This document shows positions 1 through 13,540 of a DNA stretch of 64,000 bases, in pieces. The stretch is taken from assembly GCF_001039355.2 (NCBI RefSeq), contig NW_019775180.1:1043053-1107052 (forward strand), read 5' to 3'. Source of the DNA: Lingula anatina. Lineage: Eukaryota; Brachiopoda; Lingulata; Lingulida; Lingulidae. The translations under genes and the position numbers were made by a program. Positions within the stretch are counted from its first letter, which is position 1, and every line of letters starts with the position of its first letter. Below the pieces are notes generated by a model. It was given only the letters and a program-made list of their open reading frames with translations, had not been told where the DNA came from and did not search any database.

Positions 1-23
1 TATTATTAATAGACTCCACTCAC

Positions 24-3000
24 CTCTGTTTCTGGATTTGAACATGTGTCATACTCCACGACACTCTTTCTTCGCTTGTTGGACACGGGTGTCGTGTTTT
101 CTCTGGGTGGTTCAGGTCTCTTGTATGAGAAAGGTCTTGATCTTACATCAAAAGACTGTGATCTGCCCAGCTTTGGTGCACTTGGAGATCTAAACAAGCC
201 TCGAGGTCTGGTACATGTCTATAAAAAAATATACAGCTGGTACATAGGAGTTTCCTACAGTTCTTTAGGTTTATCTCTTGGTCTTCAATGAGAATCTATT
301 TCAGCTAAAACATTTTAGACAATTTACACAATAGTTCAATTTTGGAAATCATCATTAAGATCTTAAGTGTGTTCTCTTTACTGAAATAAAAATACTGAAC
401 AATAAAATACCCGGCACTCTCCCTTACCCTCCATATTCTATTGTTCACTGTAATATTCTCCTTTTCTTTTTCATCATTTGCCACAGTAATGGGAGCAGTT
501 AGTAAACCAGACATACTGCTAGGCAATGAAGTCTGAAGCAAGAAAAAATAGCAAATAAAGGTTTACATTCTTCTTAATCAAAATAAGCTTATTTCATAAA
601 AAATTTTACTGACTAAATAAAGAGTCTCAGATGTGCAATTGATAAGAACTAAAAGGTTTCCAAGATATTTCAGATACTACTTCATGGTTTCTAAAGGAAT
701 GCAAGAGTTTTTTCTTGCTGTAATGTTACTTAGTGTTTGTACCTGTTCCCTGTCTATGTCCAATTGCTCTAAGAAGCCATCGTCCTCATCATCTTCATGC
801 ATGCTGCTAGTCAGTGAGCTGGTCAATAGACCAGGGCTGTCTGCTTCTTGAATAGGGGATGGCACTTTTAAGTTAAAAGTCTGAAAAAAATCAAGGGAAT
901 TAAAATTGACTCCCTTTTACAACAACCAGATATAGCTGTACAAGTATTCTATGGTTTGAAAAAATGACAACTTGATAGTTTGGTATTATATACAGGGACG
1001 AGAAGAGTAACATAAGAAATAATGGTACATCTGTGTCATTAAGACATCATACTCAATGTCAAAAAGCCTTCAAGCTACAATGGTATTAGGTCATTCAATT
1101 ATATTACTTACATATTTCTTGGTTTTGGAAGAGTAAAATTAAACAAAAGGCCTAAATCCTACTGCCACTTACAATTGTTCCAGCAGGAGCTGAAGTGGGT
1201 CTTCTACATTTAGCAGGAGAGCTATCCTGACCAAACGAGTTCTGCTGTATTGTCTTTCCAGGAGACTGCTTTACAGGGGAATATTTCTTGGGTGAACAAG
1301 TTTCCTCACTTATGTGTCTGTAGCGACTCCTAGGTGCCAAATCGATTGGCTTGATGAATTTGAAGTCATCAGGTTCCTGAAAAGAAATGCACATAGATGG
1401 ATTGCTATTTTTTCTAATGGATATATCTTTCTAAAATGTTTCTTTGTCATTTCATTACATTTAATGACTTAAGCATTATGCATGCTAAAGATTTTGTCTA
1501 CCTCTTCATAAGGATAATCAATACAAGTGTCATCTTTACTTATCTGACAAACGAAGAACTTGTATCTTGCATTGCTTATTAGTGAAATATTGATAAAAGA
1601 AAAGTATCATATTTAAAAAAGAGGATGACACATCAATCACTGTCATGAAGAGGTTGAACAAAAACATATTCAACAGCAAATGTAACAATATTTTGATTCT
1701 TTGAAACACATATTTTAACAATGTGCCTAACAGTATGAGCCAGTTCTTTTTATTCAAGAGGACATGGTCCTCTGCTACATCTATCTTATCTGGTCCACAT
1801 CACGCCAAATTAGGGCAGTCTGGATAAACAAAAGGCACTAAACACTGCAATTATTACTAATTATCTTCACAGTTATCCTGCTATGGTCTGCTTCACTCAA
1901 AACTACCCTGAGTCTGTTTTAGAGATCAACTGTCTGGTCAAATAACAGTCATTCACTATAGCCATTCACAAGGTGCCAATTACCTGGCAGATTGCAATTC
2001 AGACAAAAATCTCCACAGAATCAGGTGACAAAAGGTGACCCCAAATTGCCGCTTAAAATCCGTCTCCAAATTGCCACTTAAAATCTCTCTCTCATTCAGG
2101 TCAAAACGTGATTTGTTAAGAGATTTGGCAACATTAATATTCAATTATGGGGACAAAATAACATTTTTGAGCAAATTTAAGTTCCAATTAAAGGATATGT
2201 TGTCATGAAAGAATAATTTTATTAGAGTATTGAGCAAAAAGTAAAACCCTTAAGTGCTTAGTTCAGCCATCTGTAAAAATATGCATGTCACTGTAATTCA
2301 AATGTCATAGGCCCTTTCAGAAAAAATGTATTAATTAGTTATTATTTATTCATGTATTTATCTGAGAGCATATGTTTCATTTCCTTTCTTACAATTCCAA
2401 ATGAAGCCTTTGAGCATTAAATACTGTTGGTTTACCATCAAATTTTCTATTTTCCATCCTTAAAATTTTCTTTGTTGCTTCAACTTTAGATAAAACAATA
2501 ATAAAACAACCATTTGACCCACAGCTTTAATCCTATAAGCCTTCCAATAACTAAATTTTAACCAAGTGAGATTATCCCTAATTCCATGGCATTACTTCTC
2601 CGAGGGACTTATGCCCCATGGCCCTATTAACAGACTATTAACACTTCATTTTATGACACCATGACAAACACTATTGGGGAGCCTGTGATAGTTTTGACAG
2701 CATGCAAAAAGATCCTGTTTACATGCTTGTGACAATTTTTTCTATCAGCAACAGAAAAACTAATACATCTTTATTTTAATTTAGATTATCAATACGTTGA
2801 TTGTGTGGCTTAATCCAATACCCCCCCCCCCCCCCCTCATGATACAAAATTTAACTTTGGTAACAAAATAATCAAAAATCCTGACCTGTCCAACCCCACT
2901 GTCCTGAGATCCCCCATCTTGGTCATCCACACCTCCTCCAAAACTGGATGCAAGGTCAGAGTTGGGAGACTTAACTGTCCTTGTGATGCTGCCTTTAGGA

Positions 3001-5838
3001 AAGCCCAGGTTCTCAAATGAAGGACTACATGAGCCTTGCAGTTCTGATAGGTTAGTCTGAAAAAAAAATCAATATGTCACTTATTTATGACCTCAAATTA
3101 AAAGCTTGACACCACATTTTTACATGTAACTTGTTAAAATAGTCACTTATCAAAACACCATTGTTTTAGACCAATATCTATACAAATAATGATAATAACT
3201 TACAGGTACAGATGAATATCTCTTGAAAGCACTCCCCTCTCGTGAGGACCTGAATGGGAAGGAGATAAGAACAGGATAGAGAACAATCTATAAGTTCCAT
3301 CTATGAATCATAACATTTATATCTTCATCACTATCCACCCCATGGTCACATTTAATACAGGTCAGTTCCACTCACTTATGTCTGTTAACCATAAAAAGCT
3401 TGATAACAGCAAATACTTAATTCAATTTTCTTCTACATCATTTTTGTTTTCAAGGTGGTGTTAAGATTAATATATAGCAAGACATCGACTTGAAATGCTT
3501 TTTTCCTTGCTAGTACATCCCTATTTACATTTATACAACAAATACATTTCATAAAACTACAGGCAAGAAATGGGTATAAGTTGCTGGTTATGTTATTTCA
3601 AAGATAACATTGGACTTGTTTTAACATAAACCATTCCACTGTCTACTTTTTGGTTATTGATCATGAAGATTCACAACAAAACTTGAAAAGTCAAATTTTT
3701 CTCTTTTACTTAGTCAGTGAACAATACAAAGGCATAAAGGGTGGTTTTCAATTCTTAATTACAACCATAACACACATGGATGCACATCTATGAACTTGAT
3801 GAACTTGTAAGTAAAGGTGAGAGCAAACAAAGAAATTGCCAGGTGTTATTTACCTTAGATTTTGGTCCCTCTCTAGACTTTCAAAGACACTTTCAAATCT
3901 GGAAATCAACAAACAGTTGTCTACTTGCATTGCTTGCTACATAAACATTAGCAATTCTTTTAAACAATTAAGTAGAAACACACAAGGAATATATAGATTC
4001 TTTCAATCCCTTAAACTTCAGTAAACTTACAGTTCAGAAGAAAAAAAGCATTTGCTATACAACACAGTAAAATTACTTCAAATATTTATTTTCAATTGAT
4101 GCATATTCCCCAGCCAGCTGTAAAGGTGACCAGCATTTGCCAAAATCTGGAACAGCTGTTACTATATTCACCGATCAATGTTTGCATAGAAACTTACAAA
4201 GACCTCACTTAACGACCCCAAGTGCACCTTTTCAGGGGGAAGCTCACCTTTCTATAGAAAATTCTATCTGAACCCACACAGGTCATGAATTAAATAACTG
4301 TTTAACCTGCCAATTTCAGTAAATATTTTCTGCAACTTTCATTTTTTCTGTTTCCTTATTACTATGATATAGTAACAAAACAATGTATTTTTTTTTTACC
4401 TCTGTTCATATGTAGGAGAATCTAAAGGACTTGGAGAATCTACGAAACAACCTGAAATGAGATGCAGACCTTAGATGTCTTAATTACCATAGAGCTTTTA
4501 ACTTAACAAAGTTATCAGTTGAGAACATACATAAATTTACTGCTGTAATGTGCACCTTACTTATATGTGAGAAAATGCACCTAACTGATATGTGAGAAAA
4601 TACACAGTTTAGTTTCAACAGTTATTATTATTATCAAACAGGATGTCAGATAAGAATTTACACAGAATTGCCCATGGCTAAAGAACAATTTACCTGGGCA
4701 CTTAGTTAAAGCAATACAGAAGTTATGAATAACACATTCTTATTCAAATTTTGTTGAAGAAAATGCATATTCACTACAGAGATTGCATAAACACCTTATC
4801 TAACACTCACAATTTAGTTACAACCAAACAATTTAACAATATCCATACATCATATATACTTATGAAAGTTGGGAGTCCACTGCGATATTCAGTGTTACAA
4901 ACCCTTCATTGGCATATAACTTATTATGTAACATAACAGGTATGAAATCACATGAAAATGGGCCTTACCTCCATCTACTGATGAAAGCTGTCTAAATAAT
5001 GGTCTCACAGGAGGAGGAGTAGGAGTTCCGGTGCTTGATAATGATAATCTCCGCTTAGGTGTGCCACAAAGACTGAAATGTTCAATTACCATCAGTACTA
5101 CTTCAGCAATTATACATTCATGCAAGGAAGTTGGCAGTCCATCAGATGAAAAATTTAGTGATACCTTTTTGCTCACACAAACGAACATGTGGCAAAATCT
5201 GTATTTGGCAATGTATATATAAAACAATTTAAAATGTAAACTGAATAGTGACCCATGCATCTTTGTATCTCATAGAGTTGATACAACATAATACAATATC
5301 AATTTACATAAAAGTTACCAATGGCAGTAAGAGTAAAGACAGCTGTTATGTCAATGCAAACAGTTCATTTTTTCCAAATGACCTATAAATGTGATAATAT
5401 TATAAGCATTGAATGTGAATAACAAGTCTATAAATCTGTTTACCACCTTTTTTTCAACGTAAGTTGTAGCAATTTGTTTTAACATACTTTTTCACAAAAT
5501 TTAAGGTACTTATGATGAAGTTCGCCTCCCCCCTTCCAAAAAATAAAAAAAATAATAATAAAATACAAATCTTAAATTTTCATGTATCAAATTTGCAATA
5601 AAGATTCTTACCTTGCTGTTGTCAGTTCATGCAGATTCAAAGCTAGATCTGTCACTGGAGAGAACATGATATTGCTATGACTTTCAGCAAATTGTGGCGA
5701 AAAACTGTTCACACATGATTTTGATAGCTGCAGTGTTAAAAATTTCTTTTCTTTTACTGTAGATCCCTTGCCTTTGTGTTGATGCGGTATATTTTGACTC
5801 TCGGACAACGGCAGCGGTTTCTCCAATCTATCACACAT
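24..5838 (-). CDS. CDC25: CDC25-family M-phase inducer phosphatase, N-terminal regulatory region (partial; catalytic domain off the window)
   Basis: CDC25 removes inhibitory phosphates from cyclin-dependent kinases and so drives entry into S phase and mitosis. Ten exons read in one frame (429 codons): 5612-5838, 4969-5072, 4400-4451, 3854-3898, 3204-3249, 2886-3056, 1173-1376, 743-880, 428-532, 24-218, all with GT-AG borders. Family landmarks appear in order: an N-terminal SPVTDLALNLHEL segment, GTPKRR, CFVDSPSPLDSP, RPTSAPAG, an acidic DDGFL stretch like the beta-TrCP-recognised DDGFVD of vertebrate CDC25, a KEN box in exon 428-532, and LFRSPSAP followed by TPVSNKRRKS in the last exon. RSPSAP (Ser about residue 377) matches the Chk1/14-3-3 site of human CDC25C. 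The rhodanese-like catalytic domain should start beyond position 1, so activity cannot be judged. The start ATG at 5838 opens the exon that carries the conserved N-terminal motif. Identity is strong; the vertebrate A/B/C split probably does not apply. Confidence 0.93.
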
Positions 5839-6531
5839 GGTAGAAATTACAGAATTACGACGAACAGCATAAGTTTCTTGGTAAAATTGTTGATAATTGT
5901 CACTTTCATCAATATGAAAAACTAAGCAGCAAGACTCGGCTCAAATCTTTCGTGTTCCCTTGACTAAGCAACCTATCCAGTCCACCAACTTCTCCCTAGC
6001 AGCCTTCCAGACACTCGACCCTCGTTCATCTATGAAGACATGTGCCTGCTGCTATGATTGCATCCTGTTATGAAGGTTTACAGCCTGGAGGACTGGAAGA
6101 CAAAGACTTAATTGCACATCAGGTGTACGGCATGAAGCACCGCCACTCCATTTGAAAAATAACAGGGATTGGCCAATCATGGCGGTGACGCCTAGACATG
6201 CGCACTCCATACGCGATTACTATACACAGGAATTTACTACAATTAACACAAGTTTACAGCGAAATGATATTTAACATTCCAAAGAATAAAATAAAAATAT
6301 GTCAATTTGCAAAAAATATGTTTTTAAACCAAAATAATACACTTGCATTCTTATAAGTTAAAAAGCACTAAGGGGCACCCAAGCCTACGCATGCGCGTTA
6401 GGTTGGCGCGAATCTCTGAATATTTCTCATCTTCGAGTGGTTTGTTTATATTCTAAAAACTTTTGTCTTTTTAATATAATAATCTTTTTAAGGCAAAATT
6501 TTGAAAATCTGTAAACATCACATATTCAAGA
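5839..6531. promoter_or_regulatory. Shared divergent promoter of CDC25 and SLBP
   Basis: The two start codons are 693 bases apart and point away from each other. Visible motifs: an inverted CCAAT pair (GATTGGCCAATC, 6167-6178), typical of NF-Y sites in G2/M promoters; TTTGAA (6151-6156), the core of the cell-cycle homology region (CHR); a CATGCGCA half-site (6198-6205); a GCATGCGC NRF1-like core (6389-6396); and TTGGCGCGAA (6403-6412), a good E2F consensus about 120 bases before the SLBP start codon. The motifs are seen; factor binding is inferred. Confidence 0.6.
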
Positions 6532-9500
6532 ATGCCTAGTCATCGAAATGCCCATGTTAAGAGATGTGAGATTAGGCAAAGTCGCGGGAGATATATGGAT
6601 CGCCCGGAGAGCGAAAGACAAAGTGACCAAAGGTAAAGGCAAGATATTGCAGCAGGCAAATATATGATGCACTTTTATGTTAAATTTCTTAAGTATATTT
6701 CATCATCAGAGAAACTGTCAGGGAAAAATTTAATGTTTACTGTGTAAAGGATTTTTCTTATTTGTAGAAGAGGTCAAGATGAAAGGTATCATCGCGAAGG
6801 AAATTTAAGCCCCTTGAGAAGTCCACTTCGCACAGAAAAAGACTGGGATAATAGAAGGCAGAATATGAAAACACACAGGTAATTCCATGGTAGAAAACCC
6901 AGTTGAAGATTTCATTTATGTTTTGTCGTTTTATCAAATGAAGGTTACCTATTACTTGAACCAATTATGTCAGCCGGTAGCATTATAATTAAGTTACATA
7001 TGAATCGAGCTGGGATCTCAGTAATGCATGTGAACCATTTCTACTGGTTTCTTATACCACCAAAATACAGTCCACATACCAAGTCATAATTGATAAACAA
7101 TAAAGGCAAAAAATAACTTAAAAACTGCACCTACCACAAACTTTTTTTATTCAGGAAAATTAATACAGTACTACATTTACCACACAATGAGAGACAAAGA
7201 CACCTTCTACACACCATTCACACACTGAAAAAAATTCTTACAATTTCTTGTTGGGAATTCCCCTATTTATCCATCCCATCTTGTTTGCTAAAAATCCACT
7301 AAATGACATAGTACTGCATAAACCTCACTATCACTTCAATATGTAAATGTAACAGCACACAATTGCATACCTACTCAATTGAGACTGTTGAGGCAGTAGT
7401 ATGTATACAGCAGAAAACGTACATATGAATAATATATCACTTCTGGGGAAATATAAAATGATGTCCTTTAGTATTTTTTGTATACTATTTGAAAGCATAT
7501 GGCAGCATTGGGCTGGGTTTGGAGGCAAAATTTTTACTTCTAATGTAAATTCAAAGGTGTAGGATGGGAAATGAACCCAAAAATAGGGGAAAGTAAGATT
7601 TATACCTTTATTTATGTGTAATGCCCATTATTCATAATATGTGAAAAAATTATTTGTTTTCTGTATAATAGGGCATGCCTAGTGTTTTATTCTACACCAA
7701 ACTGTCTCTGGTCCATATGCAGTCTGTCACTTGGTATCAAAGACAATAGTATTTGTCCAACCACTGTTTCTTTTGATCACACCAATTTATTTTTCTCCTA
7801 CTGTGATGGCTGCAGTTTTCAATGTTTGTTAGCTATTTGTATTCTCAGTAACTCTCTTTCAATGGTCTTGTTTGTGGCAATAAAACTACTTCAGTCGGTG
7901 TCTGGTCACCCTGCTAAGTGTTGTGTAACTGCTAATTGCAATGCCCTACTGATCAACAGATGAACACCTTGATTGTTTGTACATTATTGAATGGCCTAAA
8001 GAAAAGGTGTTTGAATGAAGTCATTTATTGATGTTCATGCCTGTTTGTTGTGTCTCTAACGATTGGTGTTTGTTATCTGTTCCATCAAGAAATTGAAACT
8101 CATGTAGTCATTTGTCATCAGGTTGTTGCTTGAAAGGATAGGCAAACAAGTCTCAATGAAGTCTGTGCTCAAGTTTCACACTGGCTTGTCTGGAGATCGT
8201 TATCTGTTCTCTGATGTGAGACACCCCCCCCCTCCTTTGGTTTGAGCTTGTGTGATTTTTTGGACTTAGATATTATTAAAGTGACTACTATTTGTTTCTT
8301 CTCCCATAAGTGGATGTGTACTTTATGTGTTAGATTTTTTCACTGTATCTGAGCTTATAACTAAAATGATGATAGATATTATTTATGCTACATATTATTT
8401 TGACACAAAGGAATATACTGAAATAGAAATACAATGAGTGCAATTCACTCAGCTAACATCCTGAAAAGAAGACAATTTTATTTATAGGATGTCATGTAAG
8501 AATGAATTTAATAAACTAAGCACTGAAAAAATTAGAATACCAAGAAAGTATTTTTTAAACCAATATTTTAATTTATAATTGGGTCTCTGAACCAACCCAA
8601 TCTAGCCTGTAATAAAACCCTGCCTGTTTGGCAATATTATACTAGTAATCTAATTTGAAATAGGAATTCTGGTCTGGTTTACAGTTAACCTAGATAAAGT
8701 TTTTCAGAGTATGGATTTGTTTATTATATGTTATGCCCAAGCTTGTAATATACATAAAAAGCACCACCACTAAAAAACTTCTCTAAAGCAAAGAAGTTCC
8801 TTGGTTTGAAGTTTTTATTGTTCAAAAAGATGCCAGTTTAAAGTTACATTTCATTTCCAAAATTGGCATTGCTTTGATTTTTACAGTGACAGATGTCAAG
8901 TTTATCTAGCAGGTTTGTCATGAGTTGGGCTCAGTTGAAAAGTCTTATTACTTTAAAGAAGTGGCAATAGGTGTGCTTATCTCACCTCTATTACATAAAT
9001 GTCAGCTTTCACTTGATATACAGTTTGTCTACTGTAAGTTGAACAGTGTTGACTGGAGATGCTTGTATTATGGAATCTTTTGTTTACAAGTTTCTAGCCT
9101 AATACAAACTGATAGCTGTCAGCATTTACCTGGCTGGTCAAGTGCTATATCCAAGGGAAAGCATTATAAGCCAATCAAAAAAAGCTTATCTGTATTTGAT
9201 AAACATCTTAAGTGAATCAGTCAAGTTGGTGTGAGTTTCTCACGAGGATCTCAGATTAGGCTTTCCATTTTTCTTAAGATTTCCTGAGTGAAGCTACATT
9301 TATTTATTTGTTTGGATTAGAATTAATGTTTAGCTCAGCCAGAGGCAGATCAGAAGAGAGATCAGAATTGAGCCATCCTTCCCAACCTTCTGACAGGTTT
9401 CAGAAATAAGATGTACCCTTTTATTTTTTTGGCAAAGTGAACCCATTCTTTTGGAAAGTGCGCTCACTTTGTTGTTTTCTCATTGTTGATGAGTTTCCTC

Positions 9501-12500
9501 TTCTCTGCTCAATAATAATTCTATATAATATAATATAATATAATATAATATAATATAATATAATATAATATAATATAATATAATATAATATAATATAATA
9601 TAATATAATAATAACATAATAATTTATTCGGGCATTAAATGTGACAGTTACATTTGTAACAGTTAGCCCTCTATACTACAAATGGTGCATTAAAATATGT
9701 GCAGATTACATTTTACAGGTTCTCTAATCTACTATTAGTTTTATAACAGATATGTAACTACAAAATACATACAGACTGGGAAATAGCAAAGGATAAGACA
9801 ACTATTGCTTATGATGGGGGTATAGTTTCTTCAAACTTTCAGTTATGATTGGATAGAACAATGTCATAGGTAAATATTATGTTTGGTGATGACATCAATG
9901 GTCAGTATTATGTTTTATCAAACATCAAATTCATGGTCATGCGGTCATAATCTATGCTAATGTATACATATATAATTAGGATAGATTATAATTTTATATC
10001 CATGAATTAGATACATTTCCAGTAGTACATTTGTTGTAAATATCTTTACTTTCTACTTTATGCAGCCCCAAGCAGCAAAAATCAAACCTTAACAGCTCAG
10101 AAAGAAGAAGTTGGAGACAAGTCCCTAACAATGTAGTGCTAGATTTTGTGGACAAGAAAGAATTCCCAACTCCTCATGAAGCTAGGTATACTTGTATTTT
10201 TCTCTGTCAGAAATTGCTTCATTTAGTTATTTGTAACCCCCAAAATCAGATTATTGTAAAGTATGCATTCCTTTTGATATTGTTCATACAGTATCTTAGA
10301 GATGACCCAAAAAGGTTTTCAATTAAATCAAACAAATCAACCCTAACAGATTTGGGATGGGCATCAACTGTATATCAATTCTTTAAAAATTATGCAAAAT
10401 TATTTCTTAGCAAGGTATTTACTATTAAATTCATTCAGAGATGAAGTGTTGATTAAAATATCTGTAATGTGGAGAGTGTTGCCTGAATAGAAATTTATTG
10501 TAACATTTCTGTTTCTGCCACAGGTTCACCCCAGAGCACTCTGCAATGAGTCGTCTTGGTCCTGCTACAGACTGGGGGTCTCAAATGGATGAATATGATA
10601 TTCAACAAGAAAAAAGCAGAGAGAGAATGCAGAAGTAAGTATACAATTTTAGATTATAATATACTGCAACCAATAGTCCCTTGCATGTTGATACCTAAGA
10701 CTGGCTTATTTCCACTTACATCCGAGTTACTGCTCTTCCCAATACTTTATTAATTTATTTGTTTTTCAGGTACCGGAGGAAACTTGTGCTGTCTGCAGAT
10801 CAAGGTGGAAGAAGGAACAGTGAAAGCAAGTGAGTGGATTTTTTCCCCAACATTATATTAAACAATATTCTCATGAAGAAGAAAAGGGCATAAAAACAGT
10901 TACCCGCACAAAGGATTTAACACATATCAGAAGCTTGTTATATGATCTTAATATTTAGGTTTTTAAATGGTAACTATTGCCTTACATCTGACAAGGTATT
11001 TCCTACTTTCAGAGAGAAAATTGAGTATGAAAGAAATGAAGATGTTTTATTGAGACGTCAGAAGCAGATTGACTATGGAAAGAATACCATTGCATATGAT
11101 AGATATATTGAAGAAGTGCCTAGGTTAGAAACCGTTCTAATTTTTTGAGCAAACAGAATTATAGTGAATGGGAAGAGAGAGATATTTCATATCTATTTAT
11201 TATTTTACAAAAGCATCTATAACCTAAAACCTGTATCTATATCTAAAACCTGTACTAGTAATTGATTTGTTACTTTACTGTTGATAACTTCTTTAGTCTA
11301 ATTAGTGCACAGTTTTCAACTTGTCAAAGTTTTTTTCTAATAAACTGAAACAGCACAGATATGAAAGTAGGAAAATGCAGATTTCCCGTTAGCTGTATGA
11401 AAATGTAAATGCTAATTTCAGGAACAAACGTACCAGGGCTCATCCACGTACACCAAACAAAAACTTCAAGGTCAGTCGTCGTTCCTGGGACATGCAGGTG
11501 CGCTTGTGGAGGAAACAACTGCACATCTGGGATCCTCCTGTTGGAGGCTCTCAAACTGATGAGAACAGGTGAAATAATGATGGCTTAAACATTTAAACGA
11601 TCTTTATTGAAAGTTGTCGAGAACTAACATAGACCACAATTACTAACAATGTCCCTCTGTATGTCATCTGATGACAATTGTACTTCAGCACTACTTGGTC
11701 ATCTTTGATTTGCTCTCAGTTTTATCCTTTTTTTTTTTTTTNNNNNNNNNNNNNNNNNNNNNNNNNNNNNNNNNNNNNNNNNNNNNNNNNNNNNNNNNNN
11801 NNNNNNNNNNNNNNNNNNNNNNNNNNNNNNNNNNNNNNNNNNNNNNNNNNNNNNNNNNNNNNNNNNNNNNNNNNNNNNNNNNNNNNNNNNNNNNNNNNNN
11901 NNNNNNNNNNNNNNNNNNNNNNNNNNNNNNNNNNNNNNNNNNNNNNNNNNNNNNNNNNNNNNNNNNNNNNNNNNNNNNNNNNNNNNNNNNNNNNNNNNNN
12001 NNNNNNNNNNNNNNNNNNNNNTTACATTCAGATTCGTGTGCTGTATTTATATTTAGTAGGTGTATTGTTTAAATAAGTAGTGTATTACTAATAAGTAAGC
12101 ATATTTTATGCAACAGAATTAAGTTCTGTGTTAACTGAGTGTTGCAAAACAATTTGAAATCCACCATATAAAACTAATGTTTTTTCCTCCATTCCAAGTG
12201 TCTATTGTATGACAGTAAAAATTCTCATATTTCAGTGATCACATTTTTAATGATTGTGGATCAGAGGGGTCTCTGGAATTGTCCACTACTGCTATGGAAA
12301 TAGAATCTGTGACCACAGCCTCCCCGCCATTCACACCCCCTCCCTGCCTGGAATCGGACAAAACAGACATTAATATAAAGCATATGAAGTTCACCTCCAG
12401 TCCTCAGAAGCATCAAACTGGACCAGCTAAAGATGAAGGATTTTTTGCTGGTTTCGATTTGGATGCCTGCTTGGCAGAGGAAGATGAGGATTTCCTGGAG

Positions 12501-12506
12501 CTTTAG
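6532..12506 (+). CDS. SLBP: Histone RNA stem-loop (hairpin) binding protein
   Basis: SLBP binds the 3' stem-loop of replication-dependent histone mRNAs and supports their processing, translation and decay. Eight exons join in frame to 343 residues: 6532-6632, 6768-6878, 10066-10185, 10524-10634, 10770-10829, 11013-11123, 11422-11568, 12236-12506. The RNA-binding domain (about residues 179-246) is spread over exons 6 and 7 and has the hallmark blocks [20 protein letters not shown], then RTPNK (Thr215 matches the phosphorylated Thr of the human TPNK motif), then [12 protein letters not shown] and WDPP. The C-terminus [17 protein letters not shown] is acidic, like human DLEACL. The N-terminal half is basic and poorly conserved, as usual. 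An assembly gap of 280 N lies in the last intron; since the domain and reading frame are continuous across it, a missing exon is unlikely but not excluded. All introns are phase 2. Confidence 0.96.
6879..10065 (+). other. SLBP intron 2 (3.2 kb), non-coding
   Basis: This is the longest SLBP intron. It is AT-rich with no supported exon; the open frames near 7682-7963 and 8925-9215 lack homology and splice context. It holds the pentanucleotide microsatellite listed separately. Confidence 0.7.
9523..9611. repeat. (TAATA)n microsatellite
   Basis: About 18 near-perfect tandem copies of TATAA/TAATA run through this stretch in SLBP intron 2. Confidence 0.95.
11742..12021. other. Assembly gap (280 N) in SLBP intron 7
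   Basis: A run of N follows a poly-T tract at 11728-11741. The flanking exons join in phase without it. Confidence 0.99.
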
Positions 12507-12970
12507 AATATATATTTGAAAATATCACCTGTTATAAGTTCTGAGAAGTTGTCAGATTTTTCCTTTAAAGAAGTTTTTTACCTGAGCTTTTTATTTTGCA
12601 TGCTTCTTTTAAGTACATTGAAGTTTATACCTAGTTTTTTCAAATAGCTATTTTATGTTTGTATTTAATATTAAGTGAATGATCAATAGGGAAATTGATT
12701 TTTAGAATGTTAGCACTTACTTTCAGTTAAATTGTGGTGATGTAGGTAATTACCTCATTTCATTTGGTAAATTATATATACAAATACATCATAAATTTTA
12801 GTTTAAGAGATAGAGACTTTGTTTTTTTAGATTTTTAAGAATGAGACTTTATGTCAAAAAAAAAAAAAAAAAAAAGATTTTTGTTGATAAGTAATTGGAT
12901 TCCAGCTTTTTATTTTACTATGTTTCACCCAAAATTGCCTATTGGGCTGAGAATTCATTACTTATAAAGG

Positions 12971-13063
12971 GGATAGCCTGGATTCGTGATACATGAGAAA
13001 AAGGGCATGCATCGCAAATCCAGGCTATCCCTGGATTTGCGATACATGCCCTCACATGTACAG
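12971..13063. repeat. Compound hairpin in the SLBP 3' region
   Basis: GGCATGCATCGCAAATCCAG is followed after CTATCC by its near-complement CTGGATTTGCGATACATGCC, giving a roughly 20-bp stem at 13005-13052. A third, diverged copy (GATAGCCTGGATTCGTGATA) lies just upstream. It may be a small foldback transposon remnant. Confidence 0.75.
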
Positions 13064-13367
13064 TGTTTAAGTTCTCCTGCGTAATTTATTTCTGTACCAT
13101 TTAATTGGAAGACCGGTGTTGTGTGGTAAATAATTTAATAAGAGAAGTAAAATAATGATTTGAGATATGTAACTTGGTTTAAAGAAGTGAGTAATAACAT
13201 GTTAGGCACTTCCATGATTTCATGTGTAACACCGTTGCGAAGGAAAAAAGAACACTTTGTAACAGTGGTGACAATCATCAATATGTTAAGTGGTATATAA
13301 CACATTAAACTTGAAATGATGACATTTTTAAAAGACTTCATTGGTCAGTTTCTTAGGCCCCATTTCC

Positions 13368-13540
13368 ATAGACCCCATTATAATTGCTGAGTGCAATCAG
13401 TATAACAGATTTACACAAGTTGAATATAGACAAGTTGGTGATTATATGAGCACCTTGGAAATGAGGAGGTGTGTCAATCAGTTAAGCTGATTGCACTAGG
13501 CAAGAGTTGGATCATTCTAAGTAAACCAATGGTGTCTATG
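13368..13540. mobile_element. Short inverted-repeat element, dispersed family C
   Basis: The ends CCATAGACCCCATT and (reversed) CCATAGACACCATT are inverted repeats. The interior shares about 60 bases (GGTGAT.ATATGAG.AC...GGAAA, then TCAGTTAA.CTGATTGCA) with 26831-26900, and weaker pieces recur near 43741-43900 and 50627-50660. It has no coding capacity. Confidence 0.6.

Noticed and set aside
11671-12076. Two plus-strand frames of 132-133 codons
   Set aside because: They exist only because the 280 N were translated as X.
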